Assembly: GCA_963697285.1 (NCBI GenBank)
Contig: CAVONI010000004.1
Coordinates: 1 to 64,000 of the forward strand
Direction: 5' to 3'
From: JAEUQQ01 sp963697285
Lineage (GTDB): Bacteria; Acidobacteriota; Vicinamibacteria; Vicinamibacterales; JAFNAJ01
Length of the DNA stretch: 64,000 nt
Shown: in pieces, positions 51,000 to 62,526 of the stretch
Layout of the letters: each line of letters starts with the position of its first letter
Numbering within the stretch: the first letter of the stretch is position 1
Notes under the pieces: model-generated
The model's database searches: none
Seen by the model: only the letters and a program-made list of their open reading frames with translations
What the model was told of the DNA's origin: nothing
Program-made: the position numbers and the translations under genes

Positions 51000-52213
51000 A
51001 TGTCTGGCGGCCGCGCCTTCACGCCACGGGCGTCTGACGCCCCTCACCGGATCTGGGGTGACGGACTCGAGCCCGACGCGGTGCAGCAACTGAAGAACGC
51101 CTGCAAGCTGCCCGTCGCCGTGGCAGGCGCGCTGATGCCAGACGCGCACGTCGGCTACGGCCTGCCCATCGGTGGCGTGCTCGCCACCCGAAACGCCGTG
51201 ATTCCCTACGCCGTCGGCGTCGACATCGCGTGCCGCATGAAGATGACGGTGCTCGACCTGCCCGTCGACACGCTCGCACGTGGAGCAGGATCGGCTCGCG
51301 AGCGCCATCGAGCGCGAGACCCGGTTCGGCATCGGCGCGACATTCAAGGCGCGCCGACAGCACGACGTCATGGACGCCGACTGGAACGTGTCGAGCGTGA
51401 CCGCGGGGCTGAAGGATCGCGCGTGGTCGCAGCTGGGCACGAGCGGCAGCGGCAATCACTTCGTCGAGTTCGGGCGCCTCGTCGTACACGATGCGGCCAC
51501 CGGCCTGCCGCCGGGCGAGTATCTCGCGCTGCTCAGCCACTCGGGCAGCCGCGGCACGGGCGCACAGGTCGCGCAGCACTACAGTCGGCTGGCGCGTTCG
51601 CGGCACCCGGAGCTGCCGCAGGAGCTCGCGCATCTCGCGTGGCTCGACCTGTCGTCGGACGCCGGCCAGGAGTACTGGGCAGCGATGGAACTCATGGGTC
51701 GCTACGCGGCGGCGAACCACGCGCTGATCCACGCGCACATCGCGCGGGCACTCGGCGTCGAGGTGTTGCTCGACCTCGAGAACCACCACAACTTCGCGTG
51801 GCGCGAACGACATCGACTCGCCGATGGCACAGAGGCCGACGTGATCGTGCACCGCAAGGGCGCCACGCCTGCCGGCGTCGGCGTGCTCGGCATCATCCCC
51901 GGGTCGATGGCGACGCCCGGTTACGTCGTGCGCGGCAAGGGATCCGCGGCGTCGCTCAACTCAGCGGCGCACGGCGCAGGACGCAGGATGAGCCGGACGA
52001 AAGCGAAGCAGCACGTTCACGTGGGACACCGCGATGCGTTTCCTGCGCGAGCGCGGCGTGACGTTGATCTCGGCGGGGCTCGACGAAGTGCCAATGGCCT
52101 ACAAGGACATCGACGAGGTCATGCGTGCACAGCACGACCTCGTCGAACCGCTGGCGCGCTTCGAACCGCGACTCGTCAAGATGGCGCCGGGCGGCGAGCC
52201 ACCCGAAGACTGA
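51000..52213 (+). CDS. rtcB: RtcB-family RNA ligase (two frameshifts)
   Basis: ATG 51000 gives MSGGRAFTPRASDAPH and then MPDAHVGYGLPIGGVLA and YAVGVDIACRMKMTV, the RtcB manganese-site motifs. A frameshift at about 51276 (near CTCGCACGTGGAG) and one extra C at about 52009 break the ORF. After repair it continues GTSGSGNHFVEFG, LENHHNFAWRE, SLNSAAHGAGRRMSRTK and MAYKDIDEVMRAQHDLVEPL. The Cys, His and Asn residues required for Mn2+/GMP chemistry are present. The enzyme joins RNA 3'-phosphate or 2',3'-cyclic phosphate ends to 5'-OH. It does not lie beside rtcR, and it is of the shorter branch. Confidence 0.88.
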
Positions 52214-52274
52214 CGGTGCGCAGGCCGCCGGCATCGATCGCACAACGAGGCGCGCGGACCTGCACGAGGAAGGC

Positions 52275-53447
52275 TTACCGGTCAATCCGCAGGTCGAGCC
52301 ACACCAGCGAGTGGTCGCTGGCCGGATCCGGCGCGGTCACGAGCGCGCGGCGTGGATCGTTCGCCGGTGGATTCCACACGCCCGTTCCGGCGACCTGGAG
52401 GTCGCGACTCGGCAACACGTAGTCGATTCGTCCGAACACCGTCGTCCGGCTCCGGTTGTCGCCGGGATATGGCGTCGGCCGGTTCCAGGTCCACTCCCCG
52501 TCGCTCACGGGTTTCGGATCCTGCACACGGGCGTGTTCGAGCAGTTGCGACACTGCGCTGCGGCCGTACACCCGCTCGTCCTGCACGGGATCCGCGTTCA
52601 AGTCACCCATCACGATGAACGACTCCTCTGCAGGGAGTCCGCCGCGTGTGCCGCGATCGTCGACGATGTAGCTCGCCGTCAATCCGCCCGTGAGGTAGTC
52701 GGCCCAGAAACGGATCTCATCGAACATGCGGCGACCGTTCGCGTCTTCGGGGCCGTCGAAGATGGGCGGCGTGGGATGGCTTGCGAGCAGGTGTATCACG
52801 CGCGCACCGATGGTCACCGGCACGTCCCAATGGCTCTTGCTCGACAGCCGTAACCCGTTGGCCTCCGCCTCGGCGTAGTGCGCCGGACGCCCGTCGCGGC
52901 CATCAGGCATGTGGTGACCTGGCATGTCCTTCCACGGGAAGTGCTGGAACGTGCGCACCGCGGCGGCATCGATCGGGAACCTGCTGAACACGGCCATGCC
53001 GTACTGCCCCGGGTAACGCCCGAAGCCGAAGGCGTCCTCGGGATCGTCGGTGCGGCCGTTGTTGTTCAGGTCGAATCCCGACGGGACGCCCGTGTTGACC
53101 GGCAGGTAGACCCGGTGCGGCAGCACGAGCGGTGCGAGCGAGTCACGCGGGTTCTCGAGGTACAGCTCCGAGAAGCGCTTTGCACAATCCGGATCCGGCG
53201 AGTAATCGATCTCGTTGATGAGGACGATGTCGGGCTGGACGTGCCGCAGGATCGTCGCAGCCTTGCGCACCTGCGCATGCTCACCACGGCGTCCGTTCGC
53301 ATCGACGGCCTCGATCTTCGCGCACGAGAGCTCGAAGATGTTGAACGTCGCGATCCTGACGGTTCGCGGCGGGCGCGGTTGCGCGGTCGCCGTTGTCGAC
53401 ACGAGCAGTGCGACTGACAGGAACGCGACGATGACGGCGAGTCTCAT
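52275..53447 (-). CDS. Secreted endonuclease/exonuclease/phosphatase-family protein
   Basis: The protein has 390 residues from ATG 53447. A signal peptide (residues 1-22; LLVSTTATAQ) precedes the DNase-I-like fold: RIATFNIFELSC, VLINEIDYSP, GVFSRFPI-type AVFSRFPIDAAAVRTFQHFP, LLASHPTPP, VMGDLNADP (GDxN) and SDHSLVWLDLRI (SDH). These contain the catalytic Asp, Asn and His residues of the family. The protein is probably an exported phosphodiesterase or nuclease. DNA or phospholipid are possible substrates. Confidence 0.85.
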   Translation of the reverse strand: MRLAVIVAFLSVALLVSTTATAQPRPPRTVRIATFNIFELSCAKIEAVDANGRRGEHAQVRKAATILRHVQPDIVLINEIDYSPDPDCAKRFSELYLENPRDSLAPLVLPHRVYLPVNTGVPSGFDLNNNGRTDDPEDAFGFGRYPGQYGMAVFSRFPIDAAAVRTFQHFPWKDMPGHHMPDGRDGRPAHYAEAEANGLRLSSKSHWDVPVTIGARVIHLLASHPTPPIFDGPEDANGRRMFDEIRFWADYLTGGLTASYIVDDRGTRGGLPAEESFIVMGDLNADPVQDERVYGRSAVSQLLEHARVQDPKPVSDGEWTWNRPTPYPGDNRSRTTVFGRIDYVLPSRDLQVAGTGVWNPPANDPRRALVTAPDPASDHSLVWLDLRIDR

Positions 53448-53465
53448 TGGCGCCAGGTGCGCTCC

Positions 53466-54380
53466 TTATCCTCTTTCACCGAGGATGGTGTCAACCCGGT
53501 TCTCGAGCACGTCCTCGGCCGAGAAGCCGAACACCTGCAGGTAGTGCTCGGCCGAGTCGAGCAGGGCTCGCTGCGGAACCAGCCCCACCATCTCAACGCG
53601 GCTGACGCCCGCCCCGAATCGGCGGAGCTCGGTCTTCACGGCCTCGAGAATCCGGTAGAGCGGGGTTGCCTGGAAGTTGCCGACGGTGATGTTGAGCATC
53701 GCTTCGTTCCCCGTCCGGTCGAGCGCCGGGTAGAAGTGCACGCCAGAGAATCCCGTCGTTGGTGCCGACAGCACCTCGGCCACCCATTCGGCGGCACGTT
53801 CGTTGGGTGTCGTCAGGTAGGCCTTGAAGTTCACGATCGGGAGTCGCGCCCCGATGATCGTCGCGCCCTTGTCGGGAGGAAAGACGTCCGGACCGAAGTC
53901 GGGCTTCCACGCCGGGTCGGCCATCTTCGCCGCGAAGCCTTCGTACTCGCCCTCGCGGATGTTCTCGATGTCGCGGCGCAGTTTCGTGCGCGCCGACTCG
54001 GCGAAGAGGTAGACCGGCAGATCGAACCGCCGCGCGACCTGCTCGGCGAACTGCAGCGACCACTCGACGACGGTTGTCATGGGCACGTCGCGCAGCGCCA
54101 CGAACGGGAAGACGTCAACCGCACCGATCCGGGGGTACTCGCCCTGGTGCTGACGCATGTCGATGTGATCGAGGGCCGCTTCGTAGACGAGGAATCCGCC
54201 CTCGAAGACGGCGCCCTTCGACCCGGTGAACGACAGGATCGTGCGGTTGCGCACCTGATCCATCGACACGTCGAGCACGACCAGCCCCGGCACCGCGTCG
54301 AGCCTCTCCTGGAGTGCCTCGACGAAGGCCTCGTCGCGGCCATCGCAGATGTTCGGAACGACCGAGATGATCTGTGACAT
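53466..54380 (-). CDS. Glutamate formimidoyltransferase (FTCD N-terminal type)
   Basis: The protein has 304 residues from ATG 54380, with AGGAG 7 bases upstream. Family landmarks are ISVVPNICDGRDEAFVEAL near the start, IDMRQHQGEYPRIGAVDVFP with the catalytic His, PVYLFAESA, GATIIGARLPIVNFKAYL and SRVEMVGLVPQRALLDSAEH. It transfers formimino groups between formimidoyl-glutamate and tetrahydrofolate in histidine catabolism. The cyclodeaminase half is absent. It starts 41 bases after the stop of the decarboxylase beta gene, so it may be co-transcribed. The link between the two functions is not obvious. Confidence 0.9.
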   Translation of the reverse strand: MSQIISVVPNICDGRDEAFVEALQERLDAVPGLVVLDVSMDQVRNRTILSFTGSKGAVFEGGFLVYEAALDHIDMRQHQGEYPRIGAVDVFPFVALRDVPMTTVVEWSLQFAEQVARRFDLPVYLFAESARTKLRRDIENIREGEYEGFAAKMADPAWKPDFGPDVFPPDKGATIIGARLPIVNFKAYLTTPNERAAEWVAEVLSAPTTGFSGVHFYPALDRTGNEAMLNITVGNFQATPLYRILEAVKTELRRFGAGVSRVEMVGLVPQRALLDSAEHYLQVFGFSAEDVLENRVDTILGERG

Positions 54381-54421
54381 CGTGATCTCCTACCCTTCGG
54401 TCAGGAAGGATGAACTCGGGC

Positions 54422-56150
54422 TCAGAAGAGTCCGAGGAAGACACCAGCGGCGATGGCCGACCCGATGACGCCCGCCACGTTGGGGCCCATGGCATGCTGC
54501 AGCAGGTAGTTTGTCGGATCCTCTCGCTGGCCCACCATGTGCGCGACCCGCGCCGAGTCGGGGACGGCCGACACGCCGGCGGCGCCGATGAGCGGATTCA
54601 CCTTGTCGGTGACGAAGACGTTCATGAGTTTCGCGAAGAGCACGCCCCCTGCGGTGGCGGTCCCGAATGCGACGCAGCCCAGCGCGAAGATCAGCACCGA
54701 CTGCTTGGTGAGGAAGACACCGGCCGACGTCGAGGCCCCGACCGCGATGCCGAGCAGGATCGTGCAGATGTCGAGCAGGGCGTTCGCACCCGTCTTCGCC
54801 AGGCGGCCCGTGACGCCAGACTCCTTCAGCAGGTTGCCGAAGAAGAGCATCCCGAGCAGGGGCAGGCCGCCCGGTGCCAGGAGCGCGGTCACCAGCAGCC
54901 CCATGATCGGGAAGGCGATGCGCTCGAACGACGAGACCTTCCGCCCTGGCTTCATGCGGATGAGCCGCTCCTTGCGCGTTGTCAGCAGCATCATGATCGG
55001 TGGCTGGATGATCGGGACCATCGCCATGTAGCTGTACGCCGAGATGGCAATCGGGCCGATGAGTGCGGGCGCGAGCCGGCTCGCGGTGAAGATGGCCGTC
55101 GGGCCGTCGGCACCGCCGATGATCCCGATCGACGCCGCGCTCTGCGGCGAGAACCCCAGCCACAGGGCGCCGATGAAGGTCAGGAAGATCCCGACCTGCG
55201 CAGCCGCGCCGAGCAGGAGGCTCTTCGGGTTCGACAACAACGCCGAGAAGTCGGTCATCGCGCCGATGCCCAGGAAGATCAGCGGTGGAAACACGCCCGC
55301 ACGCACGCCGTAGTAGATGATGCCGAGCACGCTGTTGCCGCCCGAGTTGAACACGTACTCGTGTGACACGGGATCGATCATGTACAGCGAGACGCTGTTG
55401 TAGATCGAAAGCGGCAGGGGAATGTTCCCGACGAGAATGCCGAACCCGATGGGCACGAGGAGCAGCGGTTCGTAGTCCTTCGAGATGGCCAGGTACAGGA
55501 ACAACAACCCGACCAGCATCATCACCACGTTGCCGAAGGTCAGGTTGGCGAAGCCGCTTCCCTGGATCACCTGGTCGAGATACCCCGTGATGTCGCCCGT
55601 CTTCACGTCCTGCGCGAAGACTCCCTGTTCGAACTGCGTGACGTACCCGAGGCTCTCGGTCTCTCCGACCGCGACGACCGTGTAGATCGCGGCGAGCCCG
55701 CCATCCTCGCGGTACAGCTGACCCTTCGCCGCGCGCTTGAGCACTGCCGGACCAAGGTCCTTCCGGCCCTTGTCGATCCTGAAGTAGTTGCCCGACGACT
55801 CGACCTTGTAGGGGAGGAACCCGATCTTCAACGCGGGAATCGCCACGTGATCCACGTCGCCGAGAGACTTCCCGTCGGCGAACGACACGATGCGGATGAC
55901 CGCCTCGAAGTCATCGGCATAGACCGTCACGAAGGTGCCGACCTCGCGCTCCTGCGCGTCGCGGAGCAGGCCCGTCGTCGCGTCGGGCCCGCGGAAGTCG
56001 TTCTTGAGCCCGTCGGTCGTTCCCCTGTGGATGCGGAGGTAGGTGGCGCCCGGTTCGAAGGTGGCCGTGAACGTTGGCCGGGTGGCCGCCATCGCGCTGC
56101 CCGCCGGCGAGACCCGCGAGGGCGAGCAGGAGGAGCAGAAGCCGTTTCAC
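54422..56150 (-). CDS. Na+-translocating decarboxylase beta subunit (OadB/MmdB) with N-terminal extracytoplasmic domain
   Basis: GTG 56150, after GGAGG, begins a signal peptide (VKRLLLLLLALAGLAG). One extra G near 56103 shifts the frame, and reading on gives MAATRPTFTATFEPGATYLR. Residues about 20-165 form a domain of unknown family before the canonical OadB start (GSGFANLTFGNVVMMLVGLL). The OadB signatures are YLAISKDYEPLLLVPIGFGI, GVFPPLIFLGIGAMTDFSAL, SIGIIGGADGPTAIF and LIGAAGVSAVPDSARVAH, which hold the conserved Na+-channel Asp. It pumps 1-2 Na+ per decarboxylation in known complexes. The extension is unusual. Confidence 0.88.
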
Positions 56151-56159
56151 ATCCGCCTC

Positions 56160-56622
56160 CTACAGCGCCGTCAGCTTGGGTCGTGACACGTGGACCAACA
56201 GGTCGCCCTCGGCAATGGAGTCCTGCTCGCGAACGTAGATCTTGGCCACCGTCCCGGCATAGGGTGCCGTGACGGCGTTCTCCATCTTCATGGCTTCCAT
56301 GACGAGAAGCGGCTGCCCCGCGACGACGGCATCGCCTTCCTTGACCGGGATCGACAGCACCAATCCGGGCATCGGGTGCCACGATGCCTCCTTCGCCGCG
56401 CGCGTCTGGCGCCTGCCGCGGGACGACGGGAGCCGCGGCCGGCAGCGCGGCCGAACTGGTGGGCGCCGGCCTGACCGTCTCGGTCACCGTCCGGCGCCCG
56501 AACTGCACGAGATCCACGGCGTACTCGACGCCGTCGACGACGACCGTCGCCCGCTCCGCGGTGAGTTCCTTGACCTCGGCCTTGTACTCGCGGCCACCGA
56601 TACGAAGCACGTGCTGATCCAT
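56160..56622 (-). CDS. Biotin carrier subunit of the decarboxylase (MmdC-type; one frameshift)
   Basis: ATG 56622, behind AAGGAAG, starts MDQHVLRIGGREYKAEVKEL, then TVVVDGVEYAVDLVQFG. A Pro/Ala linker follows (about residues 50-75), where an indel near 56405 moves the frame. The C-terminal lobe ends with WHPMPGLVLSIPVKEGDAVV and the biotin site VMEAMKMENAV (Lys in AMKM). The protein carries the carboxyl group from alpha to beta subunit. Its frame is open upstream into the oadG-like gene, so the pair reads as a fusion in this sequence; see the gamma-subunit entry. Confidence 0.85.
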
Positions 56623-56654
56623 GACTTCCTTCTCTGGACTTCTCTGGAGTCGCG

Positions 56655-56983
56655 TCAGGCCATCCGCGCGAGTGCGCCGGATGGTCACGCGGGCGCCGGG
56701 CCGGTTCATGTAGAGCTTTCGCTCGAGTTCGAGGACGACGGCGATGACCGCCATGACGTCTGCAGGAACCGGTTGGGATGAGGGCGCCGGCGGCGCGGGC
56801 GACTGTGCGCCTGCCGCAGGCGTCTCGCTGCCAGGCGCCGCATGGCCCGTGGCCTGCAGCGCCCCACGTGACGTTCTGCGATAGGCGCCCGAAGAGCTGG
56901 ATGAAACCGATGCACGCCACGAGGCCGATGAACACGACCGCCATGCCGAGCGCTGTGATGGTCCACGCTTCCCACTGCGACAT
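56655..56983 (-). CDS. Decarboxylase gamma subunit (OadG-like; frameshifted)
   Basis: GTG 56983 begins (V)SQWEAWTITALGMAVVFIG followed by LVACIGFIQLFGRLSQNV, the single membrane anchor of OadG. At about 56866 the frame shifts and a Pro/Ala/Ser linker follows (GSETPAAGAQSPAPPAPSSQ), then DVMAVIAVVLELERKLYMNR, the C-terminal part that binds alpha and beta. The likely stop is the TGA at 56657-56655, but that needs a second shift at about 56690. Without it, the frame runs on into the biotin carrier. A spacer and ribosome site before the carrier's ATG favour separate genes. Confidence 0.75.
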
Positions 56984-56991
56984 CGTTCACC

Positions 56992-58545
<1,554 letters not shown>

Positions 58546-58737
58546 CGGGAAGAGCTCCGTGCCAGTCGTGCCGCGGAATCCGATCCGAGCGACCGGTGGC
58601 ACGACGATTCGGCGCTATCGTAGCACCGACGCAAGGCACGCGTGGTGCTGGGCCATCCAGGCGGAGGCATGCAGCAGGGCCGGCGAGGCACGGAATCGCG
58701 TGCGCCCCCACCGGCCGGCCTCGGGCTTGCTGCGGCG

Positions 58738-59864
58738 CTACCTGCTGTACGAAATCCTGTAGATCTTGTGCGCGGTATCGTCTGACACGAGCAGGGCGCC
58801 GTCGGGCATGACGAGCACGTCCACGGGGCGCCCCCAGGCTTCCTTGCCCTGCAGCCATCCTTCCGCGAAGGGCTCGTAGGCGGTGACCGTGTCGCCCTGC
58901 AGGGTCGCCGTCATCAGGCGATAGCCCTGCGGAGTCGATCGATTCCAGCTCCCGTGTTCGGCGACGAAGATCCGGCCGCGATAGGCCTCGGGGAACATCG
59001 TGCCGGTGTAGAAGCGCATCCCGAGCGCCGCCACGTGCGCGCCGAGCGACCTGCGCCGGCGCCGTCAACTCCGAGCAGGGACGCTTCGCGCCGAATTCCG
59101 GATCCGCTGATCGTGCCGGCGTGACAGTAGGGGAAGCCGAAGTGCAGGCCGGCCGTCGGCGCGTGATTCAGTTCGTCGCCTGGCTGATCGTCGCCGAGCC
59201 AGTCGCGGCCGTTGTCGGTGAACCACAGGCCTGCTTCGATGGCGGGGTGCCAGTCGAAGCCGACCGTGTTCCGCACGCCGCGCGCAAAGACCTCGGTGCC
59301 GGTGCCGTCGGGCTTCATCCGCAGGATGGTGGCGTACTGTTCGTTGGAGTCGCTGCGGTCGCAGATGTTGCACGGGGCACCCACGGGCACGTAGAGCAGT
59401 CCGTCGGGGCCGAAGGCGATGAACTTCCACCCGTGATGGCGATCGCTCGGCAGCGACGCGTTGACGACGACCGGCGCCGGCACCTTGTCGAGGGCGTCTT
59501 CGATGCCGTCGTAGCGCAGGACGCGATTCACCTCGGCCACGTAGAGCGCCCCGTCGCGGAACGCCACGCCGTTCGGCATGTTCAGGCCCGACGCGATGGT
59601 GACGGTGCGATCGGCCTTCTGGTCGCCGTTGGTGTCGATGAGGGCGTAGACGTTGCCGGCGGCATGGGTGCCGACGAAGATCGTGCCCTTGGCACCGCGC
59701 GCCAGCGAGCGGGCATTCCTCACGCCGGTGGCGAACTCCTCGATCGTGAATCCCGGCGGAAGGGTGACCTTCTCGAGCCCTGGCGCTGGCGATTGGCCGG
59801 CGAGACACGCCACCAGCGTCACGACAACGGCCGGAACCATGAACGATACGACGTTACGCTTCAT
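58738..59864 (-). CDS. Sorbosone/PQQ-type sugar dehydrogenase-like lipoprotein (frameshifted)
   Basis: ATG 59864 begins MKRNVVSFMVPAVVVTLVAC with a lipobox (LVAC), followed by PGFTIEEFATGVRNARSLAR, VGTHAAGNVYALIDTNGDQK and ALYVAEVNRVLRYDGIE, strands of a six-bladed propeller. ARGVRNTVGFDWHPAIEAGL and WFTDNGRDWLGDDQPGDELN carry the metal and PQQ-type motifs. Indels near 59108 and 59055 break the frame (DPEFGAKRPCSELTAPAQ should link them), and the tail AALGMRFYTGTMFPEAYRGR continues to the stop. The family is annotated L-sorbosone dehydrogenase; the substrate here is unknown. Confidence 0.8.
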
Positions 59865-59978
59865 CGCAGGCATCCTTGTGAACGTGCGACCGACGCGAGA
59901 GTCCCCAGTGGAAACCACCGTCGCTATGTCATAAGACCTAAACCGTTCAACTCATTGCAGCAGCGCGACGTGCGCGAG

Positions 59979-59995
59979 TTGGGGTCTGACCCCAA
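59979..59995. repeat. 17-base palindrome TTGGGGTC-T-GACCCCAA
   Basis: The palindrome is perfect with a one-base centre, and is followed by GCCTGTCCCCAGGGGGC, a second smaller hairpin. Motifs of this GGGGTCNGACCCC type are frequent intergenic repeats in GC-rich bacteria. It could also terminate leuB, whose stop lies 49 bases away. No U-tract follows. Confidence 0.55.
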
Positions 59996-60043
59996 TTGCC
60001 TGTCCCCAGGGGGCAATCGCCCGGTGGGCGACAACGACAGGGG

Positions 60044-61102
60044 TCATAACCGGGCGAGAACGGCCTCGGTGAAGGCCCTGCATCCAACGCTCGGGCCACC
60101 GCCAGCGACGTCGATGGTCCTGACGCCGTCGCGGATCGCCTGCTCGACAGCACGCTCGATCGCCGCCGCCGGCGCGTCGCGCTTCAGCGAGTGGCGCAGC
60201 AGCAGCGCCGCCGACAGGATGGTGCCGGCCGGATTCGCCACGTCCTTGCCCGCGAGCGGCGGGGCAGACCCGTGCACGGGCTCGTACAGTCCCGGGCCGT
60301 CGCCGAGGCTCGCCGACGGCAGCAGGCCCAGCGAGCCGGCAATCGCGCCCACTTCGTCAGACAGGATGTCGCCGAACAGGTTCTCGGCAACGACCACGTC
60401 GAAGTCCTTCGGATACTGGATCAGCAGCATCGACGCGGCATCCACGTACAGGTGCGACAGCGTCACGTCGGGATAGTCGGCCGCCAGCCGCGTCACCGTC
60501 GTCCGCCAGACCTGTGACGCCTCGAGCACGTTCGCCTTGTCGACCGATGTCAGCTTCTTCCGCCGCCCGCGCGCGAGCTCGAAGGCGACGCGCGCCACGC
60601 GCTCGATTTCGGGCACGGTGTAACGCATCGTGTTGACGCCGCTCTGGCCGTCGGCGGCCACGCCACGCGGCTCGCCGAAGTACAGCCCGCCGAGCAACTC
60701 GCGCACCACGATCATGTCGACGCCATCGACGCGTTCAGGCTTGAACGGCAGCGAGTCCTCGGTGCCGGGCCAGTGGCGCGCCGGGCGCAGGTTCGCGAAC
60801 ACGCCCATCGCCTGCCGCAGCCGCAGCAACCCGGTTTCGCACCGCGTCTCGCGCGGCAAGTGATCCCACGCAGGCGTGCCGACCGCGCCCAGCAGCACGG
60901 CATCTGCCGCGACGCACGCGTCACGCGTGGCGTCGGGCAGCGAGGCCAGTCCCAGGTCGAGGGCGGCGCCACCGATCGGGTGGGTCTCGAATGTCAGCGA
61001 GAGGCCGTCGCGCGAGGCAACGGCAGCGAGGACGGTTCGGGCGGCGTCGACCACTTCCGGGCCGACGCCATCCCCTGGCAGCAGGACGATGCGCGATGAC
61101 AT
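60044..61102 (-). CDS. leuB: 3-isopropylmalate dehydrogenase
   Basis: The protein has 352 residues from ATG 61102. It begins RIVLLPGDGVGPEVVDAART and has MGVFANLRPARHWPGTEDSL with the substrate Arg residues, DMIVVRELLGGLYFGEPRG, LTSVDKANVLEASQVW with the catalytic Lys, and ENLFGDILSDEVGAIAGSLG with the metal Asp residues. GLYEPVHGSAPPLAGKDVAN is the NAD-specific loop. It oxidises 3-isopropylmalate in leucine synthesis. It follows leuA by 10 bases, so the pair is co-transcribed. Confidence 0.95.
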   Translation of the reverse strand: MSSRIVLLPGDGVGPEVVDAARTVLAAVASRDGLSLTFETHPIGGAALDLGLASLPDATRDACVAADAVLLGAVGTPAWDHLPRETRCETGLLRLRQAMGVFANLRPARHWPGTEDSLPFKPERVDGVDMIVVRELLGGLYFGEPRGVAADGQSGVNTMRYTVPEIERVARVAFELARGRRKKLTSVDKANVLEASQVWRTTVTRLAADYPDVTLSHLYVDAASMLLIQYPKDFDVVVAENLFGDILSDEVGAIAGSLGLLPSASLGDGPGLYEPVHGSAPPLAGKDVANPAGTILSAALLLRHSLKRDAPAAAIERAVEQAIRDGVRTIDVAGGGPSVGCRAFTEAVLARL

Positions 61103-61112
61103 GCGCGAGATG

Positions 61113-62417
61113 TTACACGCCGTGGCCGTATCCGTACTCCACCATGACAGGCGCGGGCTCGGTCGCCGACACGCGGGCGGCGGCCGGCTTCGTCGCCTTG
61201 CGCGGCGCGACGGCCGGCGCCTCGGCGACTTCGACCACGGCGAGCTCGGGCGTCGCGCGCAGTTCGGCCACGATCGCGCGCAGGTCGTCGTTCGTGACGT
61301 TCTTGCGCAGGTCGGCAATCTCGGTCATGCGGCGGTACGCGCGATCGAGCTCGACGCGCGACAGCGTCACGCCGATGTCCAACATGCGCTGCTGCACGGC
61401 GTGGCGACCGGAGTGCTTGCCCAGCACGAGCGTCGTACTGCTCACGCCGACGTCCTCGGGACGCATGATCTCGTACGTCCGCCGGTCCTTCAGCATGCCG
61501 TCCTGGTGGATGCCGGCCTCGTGCGCGAACGCGTTGCGCCCGACGATGGCCTTGTTGGCCTGGACGGCCTGGCCGGTGACCTCGGTGAGGAGCTGGCTCG
61601 TGGCGAAGATGTTCGAGGCGTTGACCCGCGTCGTGAACTTCGCGCGATCGGCGCGGACGCGCGACACCATCACGAGTTCCTCGAGCGCCGCGTTGCCGGC
61701 CCGCTCGCCGATCCCGTTGATCGTGCACTCGACCTGGCGCGCTCCACCGCGGACCGCCGCAAGGCTGTTGGCGACGGCCAGCCCGAGGTCGTTGTGGCAG
61801 TGCGTGCTGAAGACGGCGCGATCGGCGTTCTTCACGCGCGCGAGGATGGCCTTGAAGAAGACCTCGATCTCGTCGGGCGTGGAGTAGCCGACCGTGTCGG
61901 GCAGGTTGATCGTGGTCGCGCCAGCGGCGATGACGCCCTCGATGACGCGGCACAGGAAGCCCAGGTCGCTGCGCGTCGCGTCTTCGGCCGAGAACTGCAC
62001 GTCATCGGTGTAGCGGCGCGCGTGCGTCACGGCGCCGACCGCCGCGTCGTAGCACTGCTCGTGCGTCATGTGGAGCTTGCGCTCGAGGTGCAGGTCAGAC
62101 GTGGCGATGAAGGTGTGGATGCGCTTCCGCTGCGCCTTCGCCAACGCCTCGCCCGCACACGCGATGTCGCGCTCGGCGGCGCGCGCCAGTGCGGCAATCA
62201 CCGGCCGACGGATGCCCTGCGAGATGGCCCGCACCGCTTCGGCATCGTCGCTCGAGGCGATGGGGAAGCCAGCTTCGATGATGTCGACGCCCAGGCTGTC
62301 GAGGGCGCGGGCAAGTCGAAGCTTCTCGGCGGTGGTCATCGAGAAGCCTGGCGCCTGTTCGCCGTCGCGCAGGGTCGTGTCGAAAACGACTACATCGGCA
62401 ATGTCGCTGCCATCCAT
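61113..62417 (-). CDS. leuA: 2-isopropylmalate synthase without a full C-terminal regulatory domain
   Basis: The protein has 434 residues. I chose ATG 62417 because GGGAG lies 9 bases upstream; the ATG at 62423 has only a 3-base spacer. The HMGL-like TIM barrel begins VVVFDTTLRDGEQAPGFSM, with INLPDTVGYSTPDEIEVFF and the metal-binding HCHNDLGLAVANSLAA. The communication region ends near TNDDLRAIVAELRATPELAV. The usual LeuA_dimer leucine-binding domain (about 110 residues) is missing; only a Pro/Ala-rich tail follows (KATKPAAARVSATEPAPVMV). It condenses acetyl-CoA with 2-oxoisovalerate. Feedback regulation may be absent. Confidence 0.92.
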   Translation of the reverse strand: MDGSDIADVVVFDTTLRDGEQAPGFSMTTAEKLRLARALDSLGVDIIEAGFPIASSDDAEAVRAISQGIRRPVIAALARAAERDIACAGEALAKAQRKRIHTFIATSDLHLERKLHMTHEQCYDAAVGAVTHARRYTDDVQFSAEDATRSDLGFLCRVIEGVIAAGATTINLPDTVGYSTPDEIEVFFKAILARVKNADRAVFSTHCHNDLGLAVANSLAAVRGGARQVECTINGIGERAGNAALEELVMVSRVRADRAKFTTRVNASNIFATSQLLTEVTGQAVQANKAIVGRNAFAHEAGIHQDGMLKDRRTYEIMRPEDVGVSSTTLVLGKHSGRHAVQQRMLDIGVTLSRVELDRAYRRMTEIADLRKNVTNDDLRAIVAELRATPELAVVEVAEAPAVAPRKATKPAAARVSATEPAPVMVEYGYGHGV

Positions 62418-62526
62418 GGGCATCTGCTCCCGGCCTGATCCTCGGGACCCGGCGTCCCGGCCGCAGGGAATCCGCGGGCTCACTGGGAAGTGTCGATCAA
62501 ACCCGCCGTGGCACTAGTAGTCAAAG

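Noticed and set aside
62418..62520. A leucine attenuator peptide or T-box in the leuA leader
   Set aside because: The 100-base leader holds no run of Leu codons after a start, and no T-box sequence is visible.
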